From Gemmatimonadota bacterium (GTDB lineage Bacteria; Gemmatimonadota; Gemmatimonadetes; Gemmatimonadales; GWC2-71-9): 11,253 nt of DNA. The notes beneath the pieces were generated by a model. It did no database searches, was not told the DNA's origin, and worked only from the letters and a program-made list of their open reading frames with translations. Positions 1 to 7,230 of the stretch are shown one piece after another. Position 1 is the stretch's first letter; the number at the start of each line of letters is the position of its first letter. The DNA lies in contig JAOTWK010000074.1 in assembly GCA_029862935.1 (NCBI GenBank), positions 1-11,253 of the forward strand. Direction: 5' to 3'. The translations under genes were made by a program, and so were the position numbers.

Positions 1-593
1 TGGCGGATTCTGAGCTCCCGATCGACGCCGAGCTCAGGAACGCGAAACGGGATCGTCCCAGTGAGCCCCACCATCGTGGTCCGTTGGAACCCCGTGGGAA
101 TCGATCCGTCCAAGTACTGCTTGCGCATCACGTGGAGTTCCGACACGAGGTTGAGGTTCAAGAGGTGCGCGAGTTCGAGTGCGATGTTGACCGCCTCATC
201 GTCGATCGCGAACGGGGGGGTATCGTCCATCTCGTAGGTGCACACTGAGCCGCGCTCCAGGAGATAGACGATTTCCTTCTTGGTCTTGAACTCCATGAGC
301 GCGGTCCCGTCGTATTCACCCAGCTCGCTGAGCGTGGGTCGCATGTGGCGCAGGATCTCGGCATCGACCCGCGTCACGCGCTTGCCGGCGGGACACCGGC
401 AGAAGAGCTTCGATCGCGTGTGGAGTTGCTGGTGGACTTCAAGCCCGGACATGAAGCCGAGCGCGGAGTAATCGCCCGTTTTCATCTCGGCGAGCGGCCG
501 ATCGGGAAAGTCGAGAATGGCGTCCGACCGGGGGTTCACATCGCCCGGAGGCCGCACGCCGTGCGGCTTTTCCGACGCCGTGTTCTCGGTCAT
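1..593 (-). CDS. gatE: Glu-tRNA(Gln) amidotransferase subunit, GatE type (partial, N-terminal part)
   Basis: The reverse strand reads open from about 593 to the window edge (197 codons, C-terminus missing). GatB/GatE proteins convert Glu-tRNA(Gln) to Gln-tRNA(Gln) in the cytoplasm, carrying the phosphorylation and transamidation active site while a partner (GatA or GatD) supplies ammonia. Visible landmarks in order are SGLEVHQQL, KLFCRCPAGK (a Cys-x-Cys pair), LRPTLSELGEYDGTA, ERGSVCTYEMDDTPPF, and ELHVMRKQYLDGSIPTGFQR. The HQQL, RPT.SE.GE and HVMRK...DGS...GFQR signatures fit the GatE branch (COG2511) better than bacterial GatB. The start is uncertain: ATG at 593 is used here because the protein-like sequence begins there, but the frame stays open upstream and ATG at 644 is also possible; neither has a clear ribosome binding site. 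Whether gatD lies nearby cannot be seen. Family assignment is strong, start weak. Confidence 0.88.
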   Translation of the reverse strand, partial: MTENTASEKPHGVRPPGDVNPRSDAILDFPDRPLAEMKTGDYSALGFMSGLEVHQQLHTRSKLFCRCPAGKRVTRVDAEILRHMRPTLSELGEYDGTALMEFKTKKEIVYLLERGSVCTYEMDDTPPFAIDDEAVNIALELAHLLNLNLVSELHVMRKQYLDGSIPTGFQRTTMVGLTGTIPFRVPELGVDRELRIR

Positions 594-727
594 GCGGCGC
601 CGCGCGCCTGGTTCCGTGGCAACCGATTGGTGATTTGCACGCATGAAGATACTCAGGTCACGTTCGTCGTGGACTCCATAGCCGCACGGCACTAGCTTAC
701 GCCCGCCTTTGCACCGAGAGGTCGGAC

Positions 728-1363
728 ATGCCGGCAGGTAAGGATCCGCGGGAGTCGGAGAAAGACCTGGCGTCGGAAATCGATAAGCTGCTTAAGAAGC
801 TTCCGCACGCGGACCCCGCGCTGTCGGGCGGGCAGGCACCATCTGCCGTCCCAATCGCTGGCGTCGGTCGTGCCGCGCGTGCTGACTCGGCGCTCTCGTC
901 GCGGTCAGTGCCCCTTGATGGGAAGACCCTGCTCGCGGTGTGGGGCCGAGTGGCGCTCGTTGGGCTGTTCGGCCTCGCGCTCACGCAATGGCCCTTCGCG
1001 CGCGAATGTGGGCTGGGCCTCGTCTGGTACGGCGCCGCGGTGGCGGTGCTCCTCGTTGCAGGAGGCTGGTGTGCGATGGTGACCTGGGAGCACCGGGTGG
1101 GACTCGCGCACATGCTGTCTCTCGTGTTGTGCTTCTGGGGTATTGTCTTGAGCGCAGATGTACTGCTGCCGCGCCTCGGGTATTCGGTGGATCGGGCAAC
1201 GTGGCGGTGTGCATCGGCTGCCACGGTGGCTGCACCTACGCCGACCCCAACCGCATCGGCAATCATCGTACCGCCACCTGATTCGGTCGCCACGCCGGCG
1301 ACGGACACGCTGGGTGTCGTGCTTGGCTCGCCGGACTCCGTTCCCACCGCGCCCCCGCGCTGA
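728..1363 (+). CDS. Hypothetical membrane protein with three predicted helices
   Basis: I do not recognise a named family. The 211-residue product starts at an ATG with a good ribosome binding site (GAGAGG, 6 bases upstream). Residues 1-67 look cytoplasmic, with an early charged helix containing EIDKLLKKL. Three hydrophobic stretches follow at about 68-90, 95-117 and 122-145, then a tail of about 55 residues rich in Pro, Ala, Thr and Val. The pattern suggests an inner-membrane protein with a disordered tail. It is divergent from the gatE-type gene and converges with the PAS-domain gene, its stop lying 18 bases from that gene's stop, so it appears to be a single-gene unit. No conserved catalytic motif is visible. 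Reality as a gene is likely from the ribosome binding site, membrane pattern and length; function unknown. Confidence 0.8.
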   Translation: MPAGKDPRESEKDLASEIDKLLKKLPHADPALSGGQAPSAVPIAGVGRAARADSALSSRSVPLDGKTLLAVWGRVALVGLFGLALTQWPFARECGLGLVWYGAAVAVLLVAGGWCAMVTWEHRVGLAHMLSLVLCFWGIVLSADVLLPRLGYSVDRATWRCASAATVAAPTPTPTASAIIVPPPDSVATPATDTLGVVLGSPDSVPTAPPR

Positions 1364-1381
1364 GGGTGTAGCCCGGTCGGG

Positions 1382-3091
1382 TTAGAGCTCGCGGATCTTC
1401 TGGATCAGTGCGAGTGGATGGAGTGGCTTGCGCAGGATCGTGCGGATGCCGAGGTCGGCGACACTCTCCGCGACATCGACCGTTTCACCACCGCTCACGA
1501 GCAGGATTCCCGTGTTCGGTGCGTGTTGGCGGATTGCCTCGAGCACGCGTCGGAGGTCTGACCCCGCAGCGTCGGCATCCAACACGGTGGCGTCGATCGA
1601 CGCTCCGTGCACGCGCAGGAGGTCCAGGGCGGCATCATGTGATTCGGCCGTCATGACGCGCATCCCTGCGGCAAAGAGCGCATCGGCGGCTTGGGCGAGC
1701 GCACTGCCCTCGCTGTTGGCGATGACCACCGTGCCGCTGATTCGCAGATCGGCGGAGGGCGTTGTGCGGGGCTCGGCGTCCTCGGGCGTCGCTTCGTCGT
1801 TGGGCGAGCTCCTGCCGGTTGTGGGCAGCGACATTGGGCGGACGATGATCTGATAGCCGCGGATCGCCCCGTTTTCGGAGGGTCTCCGCGTGGCCGAGAG
1901 AAGAGCCTCGAACGGAATGCCGTTCTTGGTGTGCAACTCCACTTCGAGGTCACCCACCGATCCCAGCGTCTTCATCTGGACCTGAAACCGCTTGATGTCC
2001 ATCGGTCGGGCAAACAGCTGTCTGGCATCGAGTCCGAGGAACTCGTCTTTTGTGTAGCCGAACAGCTCGACACCCGCGTTGTTGACGTCCTCGATCTCAC
2101 CGTTACGAGCGGTCAGGTAAATCGCGTCCCAACATTGCTCAAACAAGTTGCGGTACTGACGCTCACTTTCCCCGAGCCGCTCCTCTGCGTCGAGCCGCCC
2201 CTTCATGTCACGAGCAACCGCGAGCACGAAATGCTGTTTCCCGAGCACGTGACGCGCGACCGCCACCTCCACGGGAAACGTGGAGCCGTCTCTGCGGCGG
2301 TGAGTGCCCCGAAGGATCAACGGGCGGCGCGTGTCTCGCGTGTCTGTCCACTGGAGCTCGTCCTCCGGAGGAGGTTGTATCGGGAAGGCGAGGTGCAACT
2401 CGCGAAGCTGCAGGCCAACGAGGTCTTCGCGCATCCGGCCGATCCACCGTGCCGCCGTCTCGTTGACATCGATCACACGCTCGGTACGTGGGTCCGTCAC
2501 AAAGATGGCCTCACCAGCCTGATCCATGAGCGTGCGGAACTGGGTCCACCCACTCTCCTCTTCTTCACGGGTGCGCGATTCCTGATCGGCGGCCGCGGTG
2601 GCACGGGTCAAGTCCGCGGTCCGCTCCTCCAAGAGCTGCTCCAGCTCGCGCTTGGACGTTTGGAGCTGCTGGAGGGTCCGCCGATACTGGGTGATATCGT
2701 GCGCAACCAGCGTTGCCGACACCACCTTCTGCTCGCGGACGTTCGGCGTGATCCGGCAGTCGAACCAGGCCTCTTCGTTGCCGCGCTGAAGACCGGCGAG
2801 CTCGAGGCGCTGCGTCTCACCCGTTTCGAACGCGGCCCGGAGCACGTCCGTGATGCCTTGATGCTGGTCGGAGGGCATCCAGTCGAGGATGCTGGTGCCA
2901 ATCACCTCGTCTTCGGTGCGATCACCGAGCGAGGTGTTGGCGAACAGGATCTCGCCGGTTTCCCTGAGAATGAATACGGGATCCCGGGCGTGGCCGTTCG
3001 GCGAGGCCGCCTCGACGGGCGTTGGCGCCGATGACGATCCAGCTGGCGGCGGTGAGGGTGGACCCTCTCCACCCGGCGGCCGCTCACTCAT
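1382..3091 (-). CDS. PAS-PAS-PAS-receiver signalling protein lacking a kinase domain
   Basis: A cytoplasmic sensory protein of 569 residues from the chosen start. After a Pro/Ser-rich N-terminus it shows PAS 1 at about 37-136 (VFILRETGEILFAN...), a charged coiled coil at 135-180 (LQTSKRELEQLLEER), PAS 2 at 182-296 (GEAIFVTDPRTERVIDVNE), PAS 3 at 311-420 (YRNLFEQCWDAIYL... VELFGYTKDEFLG), a linker, and a receiver-like domain at 453-569. The receiver keeps the phospho-acceptor Asp (about D505 in ATVLDADA), the Ser after beta-4 (S533 in ILLVSGG) and the Lys (K555 in ILRKPLHP), but its beta-1 acidic pair is replaced (TVVIANSEG). No HisKA, HATPase, GGDEF or DNA-binding domain is present. The frame is open to an ATG at 3307 (641 residues), with another ATG at 3157. 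ATG 3091 is preferred because the PAS-like sequence starts soon after it and the upstream extension looks non-coding, though its ribosome binding site (GGCGGGA) is weak. Confidence 0.87.
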   Translation of the reverse strand: MSERPPGGEGPPSPPPAGSSSAPTPVEAASPNGHARDPVFILRETGEILFANTSLGDRTEDEVIGTSILDWMPSDQHQGITDVLRAAFETGETQRLELAGLQRGNEEAWFDCRITPNVREQKVVSATLVAHDITQYRRTLQQLQTSKRELEQLLEERTADLTRATAAADQESRTREEEESGWTQFRTLMDQAGEAIFVTDPRTERVIDVNETAARWIGRMREDLVGLQLRELHLAFPIQPPPEDELQWTDTRDTRRPLILRGTHRRRDGSTFPVEVAVARHVLGKQHFVLAVARDMKGRLDAEERLGESERQYRNLFEQCWDAIYLTARNGEIEDVNNAGVELFGYTKDEFLGLDARQLFARPMDIKRFQVQMKTLGSVGDLEVELHTKNGIPFEALLSATRRPSENGAIRGYQIIVRPMSLPTTGRSSPNDEATPEDAEPRTTPSADLRISGTVVIANSEGSALAQAADALFAAGMRVMTAESHDAALDLLRVHGASIDATVLDADAAGSDLRRVLEAIRQHAPNTGILLVSGGETVDVAESVADLGIRTILRKPLHPLALIQKIREL

Positions 3092-3342
3092 GGGTCCCGC
3101 CGAAGAAGCCGATCGGTATCTTGCCTGCTGCTCGCGCGACAGAGAGCTCCATCTCATCTCATCCAAGTGGCCTATTCTGTTCGAATTTCTGCGCTTACGG
3201 CACTTCTCCGTCTGCCAACGTATCGCAAGAACTTTGCCTGGGGAGTGTCTGAGAAGCGCCGTCTCGGGCACGGTGTGAAGCGTGTCACCTAAGCAGTTAA
3301 ACCGCAAAGGTTTGTCGGATTTCCCGCTCAGTTCATCGGGGG

Positions 3343-3370
3343 TTGCGCGCCCGGGGGGTCGGGCTATCCT
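3343..3370 (+). promoter_or_regulatory. Candidate sigma70-type promoter upstream of the M28 peptidase
   Basis: TTGCGC at 3343-3348 and TATCCT at 3365-3370 are separated by 16 bases. This would start transcription near 3377, just before the hairpin cluster, giving a leader of roughly 150 bases before the peptidase start codon. It was judged only by similarity to the -35/-10 consensus; GC-rich genomes produce such matches by chance. Confidence 0.4.
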
Positions 3371-3383
3371 TGAGACGAGCGAA

Positions 3384-3449
3384 GCGAAGCGCCACCCACG
3401 GTGGCTGGAAGTTCGATGAGCCCGGGGCGTCCCCCCGGGCTCTCTTCGC
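3384..3449 (+). promoter_or_regulatory. Candidate structured leader RNA: two hairpins that can close into a three-way junction
   Basis: Hairpin A pairs GCCACC (3391-3396) with GGTGGC (3400-3405). Hairpin B pairs GAGCCCGGGG (3418-3427) with CCCCGGGCTC (3433-3442), a perfect 10-bp GC-rich stem with a 5-base loop. Flanking GCGAAG (3384-3389) can pair with CTTCGC (3444-3449), enclosing both and leaving the 12-base joiner TGGAAGTTCGAT. It lies between a candidate promoter and the M28 gene on the same strand. It matches no riboswitch class that I can recall. Hairpin B with its short pyrimidine tail (TCTT) could alternatively be a weak attenuator or the end of a short transcript. The inverted repeats are directly visible; the junction and any function are inference. 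Confidence 0.4.
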
Positions 3450-3475
3450 GAAGCGCGATCCGCCAGGCCGGCCCA

Positions 3476-3510
3476 GTTACCGGTTACCGTCGGTGTTACC
3501 TGCAGGTTAC
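3476..3510. repeat. Four GTTAC repeats in the M28 leader
   Basis: GTTAC occurs at 3476, 3483, 3495 and 3506, the first three as GTTACC. Spacings are 7, 12 and 11 bases. The last two flank a PstI-like ACCTGCAGGT palindrome. The cluster ends just before the ribosome binding site of the M28 gene, so it could be a protein-binding operator or part of the leader RNA fold. No known regulator is recognised. Confidence 0.4.
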
Positions 3511-3529
3511 ACGGAGCGGAGGCAACAGT

Positions 3530-4480
3530 ATGCGGCGCGTGAACTGGTTCTCGGCGATTCTCGTCCTAGGGGTAGTCGCCTGCTCCGAGTCAGCGGCGCC
3601 GATTCCAACTCCTCCCTTGGACGAGGCGGACTTCTCCTCGCATCTCGGATTCCTGGCGGATGACAGTCTGTATGGGCGCGGCGCAGGCACTCCCGCCGAG
3701 CGGCAAGCAGCCGAGTATGTACGCGATGAGTTCGTGCGGTACGGGCTGGCGGCGGGCGTCCCGGGATTCTTGCAGCCGTTTTCGATCGGCGCGCAGGGGC
3801 AGTCTCCCGATGCCGGGTCAGAGTCGCAGAACGTCATTGGCGTCGTGCCGGGGTCTGGCCAGTTGGCCGGGCAGTGGGTGGTAGTCGGTGCACACTACGA
3901 TCACGTCGGGTGGCGGCGCATTACCCCGGATTCGATCGTGATCTTCAATGGGGCGGATGACAACGCGTCGGGAACGGCGTTGCTGCTCGAAATGGCTCGC
4001 TTCGTCGCGCAATACTTCACGGTCGGCGAGGGGAGTGGCAGTGCACGACGCTCGTTCATGTTTCACGCGTATGGTGCCGAGGAGATCGGGCTCGTGGGCT
4101 CTCGACATTTTTGCGCGGTCCCGACGGTGCCACTGGACAGCGTGGCGGTCATGGTAAACCTGGACATGGTGGGCCGCCTCCGGGACAACCAGTTGATACT
4201 CTCGGGCGCGTCGTCGGCGACATTCGTCCCGGCTCTCCTTGCAGAGGAGAACACGACATCCCTCGACCTGGTGTTCGACGACAAGTACCTGGGCGCCAGC
4301 GACCACAAGTGCTACTACGATGCCGGAAGGCCGGTTGTCCACTTCTTCACGGGCTTGCATCCCGACTATCACTCCCCGTGGGACGACGCCGGCCTCGTCA
4401 ATGGAGCCGGGGCCATCGCCGTCGGGAACCTCGCGCTGCGTGTGCTCTTGAGAGCGGCGGTGCAGGCAACGTTCAACTAG
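3530..4480 (+). CDS. M28-family zinc aminopeptidase, lipoprotein
   Basis: This is a predicted outer-envelope metallopeptidase that would remove N-terminal residues from peptides with two zinc ions. The 316-residue product starts at the ATG preceded by GGAGG 7 bases upstream; the frame is open back to 3401, but that segment is the structured intergenic region. Residues 1-18 form a lipoprotein signal with lipobox VVAC (lipidated C18). All M28 ligands are visible: H122 in GAHYDH, the bridging Asp D144 in GADDNASG, catalytic E184 and ligand E185 in GAEEIG, D212 in NLDMVG, and H281 in DYHSPWDD. The catalytic core is therefore complete. M28 enzymes include aminopeptidases and glutaminyl cyclase relatives; the substrate cannot be told from sequence. 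It is probably transcribed alone or with 4573-5061, from which it is separated by 92 bases. Confidence 0.92.
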   Translation: MRRVNWFSAILVLGVVACSESAAPIPTPPLDEADFSSHLGFLADDSLYGRGAGTPAERQAAEYVRDEFVRYGLAAGVPGFLQPFSIGAQGQSPDAGSESQNVIGVVPGSGQLAGQWVVVGAHYDHVGWRRITPDSIVIFNGADDNASGTALLLEMARFVAQYFTVGEGSGSARRSFMFHAYGAEEIGLVGSRHFCAVPTVPLDSVAVMVNLDMVGRLRDNQLILSGASSATFVPALLAEENTTSLDLVFDDKYLGASDHKCYYDAGRPVVHFFTGLHPDYHSPWDDAGLVNGAGAIAVGNLALRVLLRAAVQATFN

Positions 4481-4488
4481 CGCCGAAT

Positions 4489-4512
4489 TCACCTTTGCTT
4501 CACGGTGATTTT
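4489..4512 (+). terminator. Weak candidate terminator after the M28 gene
   Basis: TCACC (4489-4493) can pair with GGTGA (4504-4508) around a 10-base loop, followed directly by TTTT. It lies 8 bases after the M28 stop codon, where a terminator would be expected. The stem has only 5 bp, so this is a weak call. Confidence 0.3.
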
Positions 4513-4572
4513 ACCCGGGTGGTGCCATAGTACGATGAGGTGGGATGCACCTGCCTTAAGGAGCTCGGCACG

Positions 4573-5061
4573 ATGCGATACTTGCCACTGCTCACGGTTC
4601 TCGCTGGCACCGTCGTCGCGCCACTTGTGGCCCAGGATGCGTCGGTCGGCGAGTTGCTGGACCGTATCAACGGTGTGCTCGAGGCCAACGCCTACGTCGA
4701 TCACGACGGGCAGCAGGCGGTTTCAAAGGTGCGCATGGCGCGCAGTGGTGTGCTGGTCGTCGAAGTCGCGAAGCGGAAGGCCGGCAACGTGGTGGCCAAC
4801 GAGTATGAAGTGAGCCTCGCGGACCTCGATCTTACACGTGTCACGGCGAGGAACCGCGGCACCCATGTGTCGCTGTCGCTCGGGGCTCGGGGGCCCGTCA
4901 CCGTACGGCTCAAGTGCACGATGGCCGGTGGGACCACGCACGAGTGGAACCTCCCTGAAGACGACGAGATCGCCGTGGAGTTCGCGAAGAACGATGCGGC
5001 GTCGAAAGACCTGACCACGTGGATTCGGGAGTTGATCCGGTTGGCGCGTCAGCAAGCCTGA
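4573..5061 (+). CDS. Small secreted protein of unknown function
   Basis: No family is recognised. The ATG at 4573 is chosen because TAAGGAG lies 9 bases upstream and the protein then opens with a signal peptide (MRYLPLLTVLAGTVVAPLVA, cleavage near residue 20). The frame extends to an ATG at 4540, which lacks these features. The mature part of about 140 residues is hydrophilic, with a helical start (SVGELLDRINGVLEAN), alternating strand-like segments in the middle (GVLVVEVAKRK, THVSLSL, GPVTVRLKC) and a helical C-terminus (LTTWIRELIRLARQQA). It has one cysteine and no evident catalytic motif. A periplasmic location is expected. It is followed by a 226-base gap before the fumarase gene, in which I see no convincing terminator. 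Confidence 0.78.
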   Translation: MRYLPLLTVLAGTVVAPLVAQDASVGELLDRINGVLEANAYVDHDGQQAVSKVRMARSGVLVVEVAKRKAGNVVANEYEVSLADLDLTRVTARNRGTHVSLSLGARGPVTVRLKCTMAGGTTHEWNLPEDDEIAVEFAKNDAASKDLTTWIRELIRLARQQA

Positions 5062-5287
5062 CCGACCTGCAGCACCCGAGAGAGGTCCTTTCGGTTCTCG
5101 CGGCCGCGGCTGGTGCCATGTCCGCAATTACGGTATCCTCGCGTCGTACCAAAACTCATGATGGTCGGGAGCGCCGTCGTTGCGGCTACCTCGGCGGCCC
5201 CGACGGGGCGCGCCCTCGGTTGAAGGGGTAATCCGAGCACGAGTTCCGGCCCCCGTGCTACGGTGCGCGTCACTAAGGAGAGAAACG

Positions 5288-6901
5288 ATGGCCTCGTCCC
5301 ACCATGTCGATCCGTTCCCGCTGAGCGAAGACACGACCCGCTACCGACGCGTGACCGATGACTACGTGTCGGTGGTGCGGTTCGACGGCCATGACGTGCT
5401 CAAGGTCGAACTTGCTGGACTCACCCGTCTCGCGCGAGAAGCGATGCGCGATGCGTCGTTCTTGCTCCGCACTGCACATCTGCAACAGGTTGCGGCAATC
5501 TTGGATGATCCGGAGGCCAGCGACAACGACCGCGCGGTCGCACTGGCGATGTTGCGCAACGCCGAAGTTTCGGCGGAGTTCGTCTTGCCGTTTTGTCAGG
5601 ATACGGGAACTGCCACGATCTATGCCAAGAAGGGGCAGCATGTGTGGACGGGTGGCGGGGACGCCGCGGCGATTTCCGATGGCATCCGCGAGACGTATGC
5701 GCATGAGAACCTTCGCTACTCGCAGACCATTCCACTCACGGTCTACGATGAACGCAACTCTGGCAACAACCTTCCCGCCCAGATCGACATCCTGGCGACG
5801 GACGGGATGGCATACGAGTTCCTGTTCGTGGCGAAGGGCGGGGGCTCCGCCAACAAGACCTATCTGTTCCAGGAGACGAAAGCCCTCCTCGAGCCTCAGA
5901 AGCTCGTCGCGTTCCTGACCGAAAAGATGAAGACGCTTGGCACCGCGGCGTGTCCCCCGTACCACTTGGCGTTCGTCATCGGCGGCACATCGGCTGAAGC
6001 CAACCTAAAGACGGTGAAGCTGGCGACCACCGGGTACCTCGATGGGCTGCCGGGCGAGGGGAGCGAGACGGGGCAGGCCTTTCGCGACCGCGAGTTGGAA
6101 TCCCAGCTCCTGGAGGCAGCGCAACACACGGGGATCGGGGCACAGTTTGGGGGCAAGCACTTCGCCCTGGACGTTCGGGTCGTCCGCCTTCCACGACACG
6201 GTGCGTCGTGTCCGATCGGGATGGGTGTCTCGTGCTCTGCCCATCGCAACGTGAAAGCGAAGATCACTCGCGACGGCATATGGATCGAGCAACTCGAGCG
6301 CGATCCCGGCCGCTTCATCCCGTCTCAGTATCGCCAACGGGAGGAGCCGGGTGTCGTGCCGGTCGATCTCGACCGGCCCATGAAGGAGGTTCTTGCAGAG
6401 CTGAGTCGACATCCGGTCAAGACGCGTCTGTCGCTCACCGGCACGATGGTCGTGGCACGAGACATCGCCCACGCCAAGATCAAAGAGCGAATCGACCGGG
6501 GTGAGGACCTGCCACAGTACATCAAGGATCATCCAGTCTACTATGCGGGACCTGCCAAGACCCCTGAGGGTCTACCCTCAGGGTCGTTCGGCCCGACAAC
6601 GGCTGGACGGATGGACTCCTACGTCGATCTGTTCCAGTCGCACGGCGGATCGCTGATCATGATCGCGAAGGGGAACCGGAGCCGCGCGGTGACCGAGGCC
6701 TGTGCGCGACACGGCGGCTTCTACCTCGGTTCCATTGGTGGTCCCGCAGCGCTGCTTGCGAAGGAGAACATCCGGCACGTGGAATTGATCGAGTACCCCG
6801 AGCTGGGGATGGAGGCCGTCTATCGCATCGAAGTCGAAGATTTCCCGGCGTTCATCTTGGTCGACGATAAGGGGAACGACTTCTTCGCGGACCTGGCATA
6901 A
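5288..6901 (+). CDS. fumA: Fumarate hydratase, class I ([4Fe-4S] enzyme)
   Basis: Converts fumarate to L-malate in the TCA cycle in the cytoplasm. The 537-residue single-chain form carries both the alpha-type N-terminal and beta-type C-terminal domains, close to E. coli FumA (about 548). ATG 5288 is preferred over the upstream in-frame ATG at 5180 because TAAGGAG lies 7 bases before it. Three cluster cysteines are visible: C103 in PFCQDTG, C222 in TAACPPYH and C316 in GVSCSAHR, with the same mutual spacing as the FumA ligands. The C-terminal domain shows [16 protein letters not shown] (about 382-397), [22 protein letters not shown], the KGN motif at 461-463 and GSIGGPAA. It stands apart from other TCA genes here. 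Class I fumarases are oxygen-sensitive, unlike class II FumC. The coding sequence contains an inverted repeat at 6562-6583, listed separately. Confidence 0.95.
   Translation: MASSHHVDPFPLSEDTTRYRRVTDDYVSVVRFDGHDVLKVELAGLTRLAREAMRDASFLLRTAHLQQVAAILDDPEASDNDRAVALAMLRNAEVSAEFVLPFCQDTGTATIYAKKGQHVWTGGGDAAAISDGIRETYAHENLRYSQTIPLTVYDERNSGNNLPAQIDILATDGMAYEFLFVAKGGGSANKTYLFQETKALLEPQKLVAFLTEKMKTLGTAACPPYHLAFVIGGTSAEANLKTVKLATTGYLDGLPGEGSETGQAFRDRELESQLLEAAQHTGIGAQFGGKHFALDVRVVRLPRHGASCPIGMGVSCSAHRNVKAKITRDGIWIEQLERDPGRFIPSQYRQREEPGVVPVDLDRPMKEVLAELSRHPVKTRLSLTGTMVVARDIAHAKIKERIDRGEDLPQYIKDHPVYYAGPAKTPEGLPSGSFGPTTAGRMDSYVDLFQSHGGSLIMIAKGNRSRAVTEACARHGGFYLGSIGGPAALLAKENIRHVELIEYPELGMEAVYRIEVEDFPAFILVDDKGNDFFADLA
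6562..6583. repeat. Perfect inverted repeat inside the fumarase gene
   Basis: CCCTGAGGGT (6562-6571) and ACCCTCAGGG (6574-6583) are exact reverse complements separated by CT. They encode residues 425-432 (TPEGLPSG), a conserved loop of the family, so the protein sequence is normal. The codons CTA and TCA used here look unusual for a GC-rich gene and are needed for the symmetry. Function, if any, is unknown. Confidence 0.6.
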
Positions 6902-6997
6902 TGGATCTCAGCGCAGAGACAGCGCTCGCCGCCGCCCGACGCGTTCGGAACACGTTCTGTCCTCTTCATGGCATCGTTTGTGCTTCACGGTTTCTTC

Positions 6998-7017
6998 ACA
7001 CCCCGTGTGGTAACTTT
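6998..7017 (+). promoter_or_regulatory. Candidate extended -10 promoter with overlapping inverted repeat
   Basis: TGGTAACTT (7009-7017) matches an extended -10 element (TGnTAnnnT), but no good -35 is seen. CACAC (6998-7002) and GTGTG (7006-7010) form an inverted repeat directly upstream and overlapping the TG, a typical place for an operator. It would drive the small gene starting at 7044. The remaining part of 6902-6997 shows no gene that I can support. Confidence 0.35.
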
Positions 7018-7043
7018 GCGCAGTCGGTGACGAGGAGCGTGCG

Positions 7044-7208
7044 ATGCTCGCGCGGCAATGTAGCATGCCGGTCAAACGCCCGAAGGGAAAAGACCTGCAG
7101 GAGCGGCTGAGGGATTGCGAAGCCCTTCTTCGAGGCATGAATCCCGAAGAGGGATACGAGTGGCCCAGGGCCGAGGACCGTGAGGAAGTCATCGTCGACG
7201 ATCGCTAG
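7044..7208 (+). CDS. Small 54-residue charged protein
   Basis: Not recognised as a known family. The gene begins at an ATG with GAGGAG 6 bases upstream, runs 54 codons and ends at TAG, 22 bases before a strong intrinsic terminator. The N-terminal third is basic (SMPVKRPKGKDLQERLRD) and the C-terminal third strongly acidic (NPEEGYEW... EDREEVIVDDR), with two cysteines and no hydrophobic segment, so it should be cytosolic. An internal ATG at residue 8 could also start it. The combination of ribosome binding site, candidate promoter and terminator makes a real monocistronic small protein likely. A longer overlapping frame at 6901-7110 lacks a ribosome binding site and was set aside. Confidence 0.62.
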   Translation: MLARQCSMPVKRPKGKDLQERLRDCEALLRGMNPEEGYEWPRAEDREEVIVDDR

Positions 7209-7230
7209 CTGCAATTGCGTGACATGACGG

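Noticed and set aside
345..695. 116-codon plus-strand frame at the left end
   Set aside because: It lies opposite the GatE-type coding frame, whose conserved motifs are unmistakable.
697..1347. 216-codon minus-strand frame opposite the three-helix membrane protein
   Set aside because: Ser/Thr/Arg-rich shadow translation with no ribosome binding site; the plus-strand frame has a ribosome binding site and membrane helices.
1371..1380. CCCG/CGGG inverted repeat between the converging genes
   Set aside because: Only 4 bp with a 2-base loop and no T run; not a credible terminator.
1691..3034. 447-codon open frame on the plus strand opposite the PAS gene
   Set aside because: It is antisense to a gene with clear PAS and receiver motifs; the translation shows no domain pattern, and long antisense frames are common in GC-rich DNA.
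3406..3420. T-loop-like GTTCGAT and hammerhead-like CGATGAG in the M28 leader
   Set aside because: No T-stem or acceptor stem pairs around it, and the hammerhead core lacks CTGATGA and GAAA.
3818..4492. 224-codon minus-strand frame opposite the M28 gene
   Set aside because: Antisense to a complete set of M28 zinc ligands; no independent coding evidence.
5197..5209. GCCCC/GGGGC mini-hairpin upstream of the fumarase gene
   Set aside because: Five bp with no T run, expected by chance in GC-rich sequence.
6901..7110. 69-codon plus-strand frame starting at the fumarase stop
   Set aside because: No ribosome binding site, and it overlaps the better-supported small gene at 7044-7208 in another frame.
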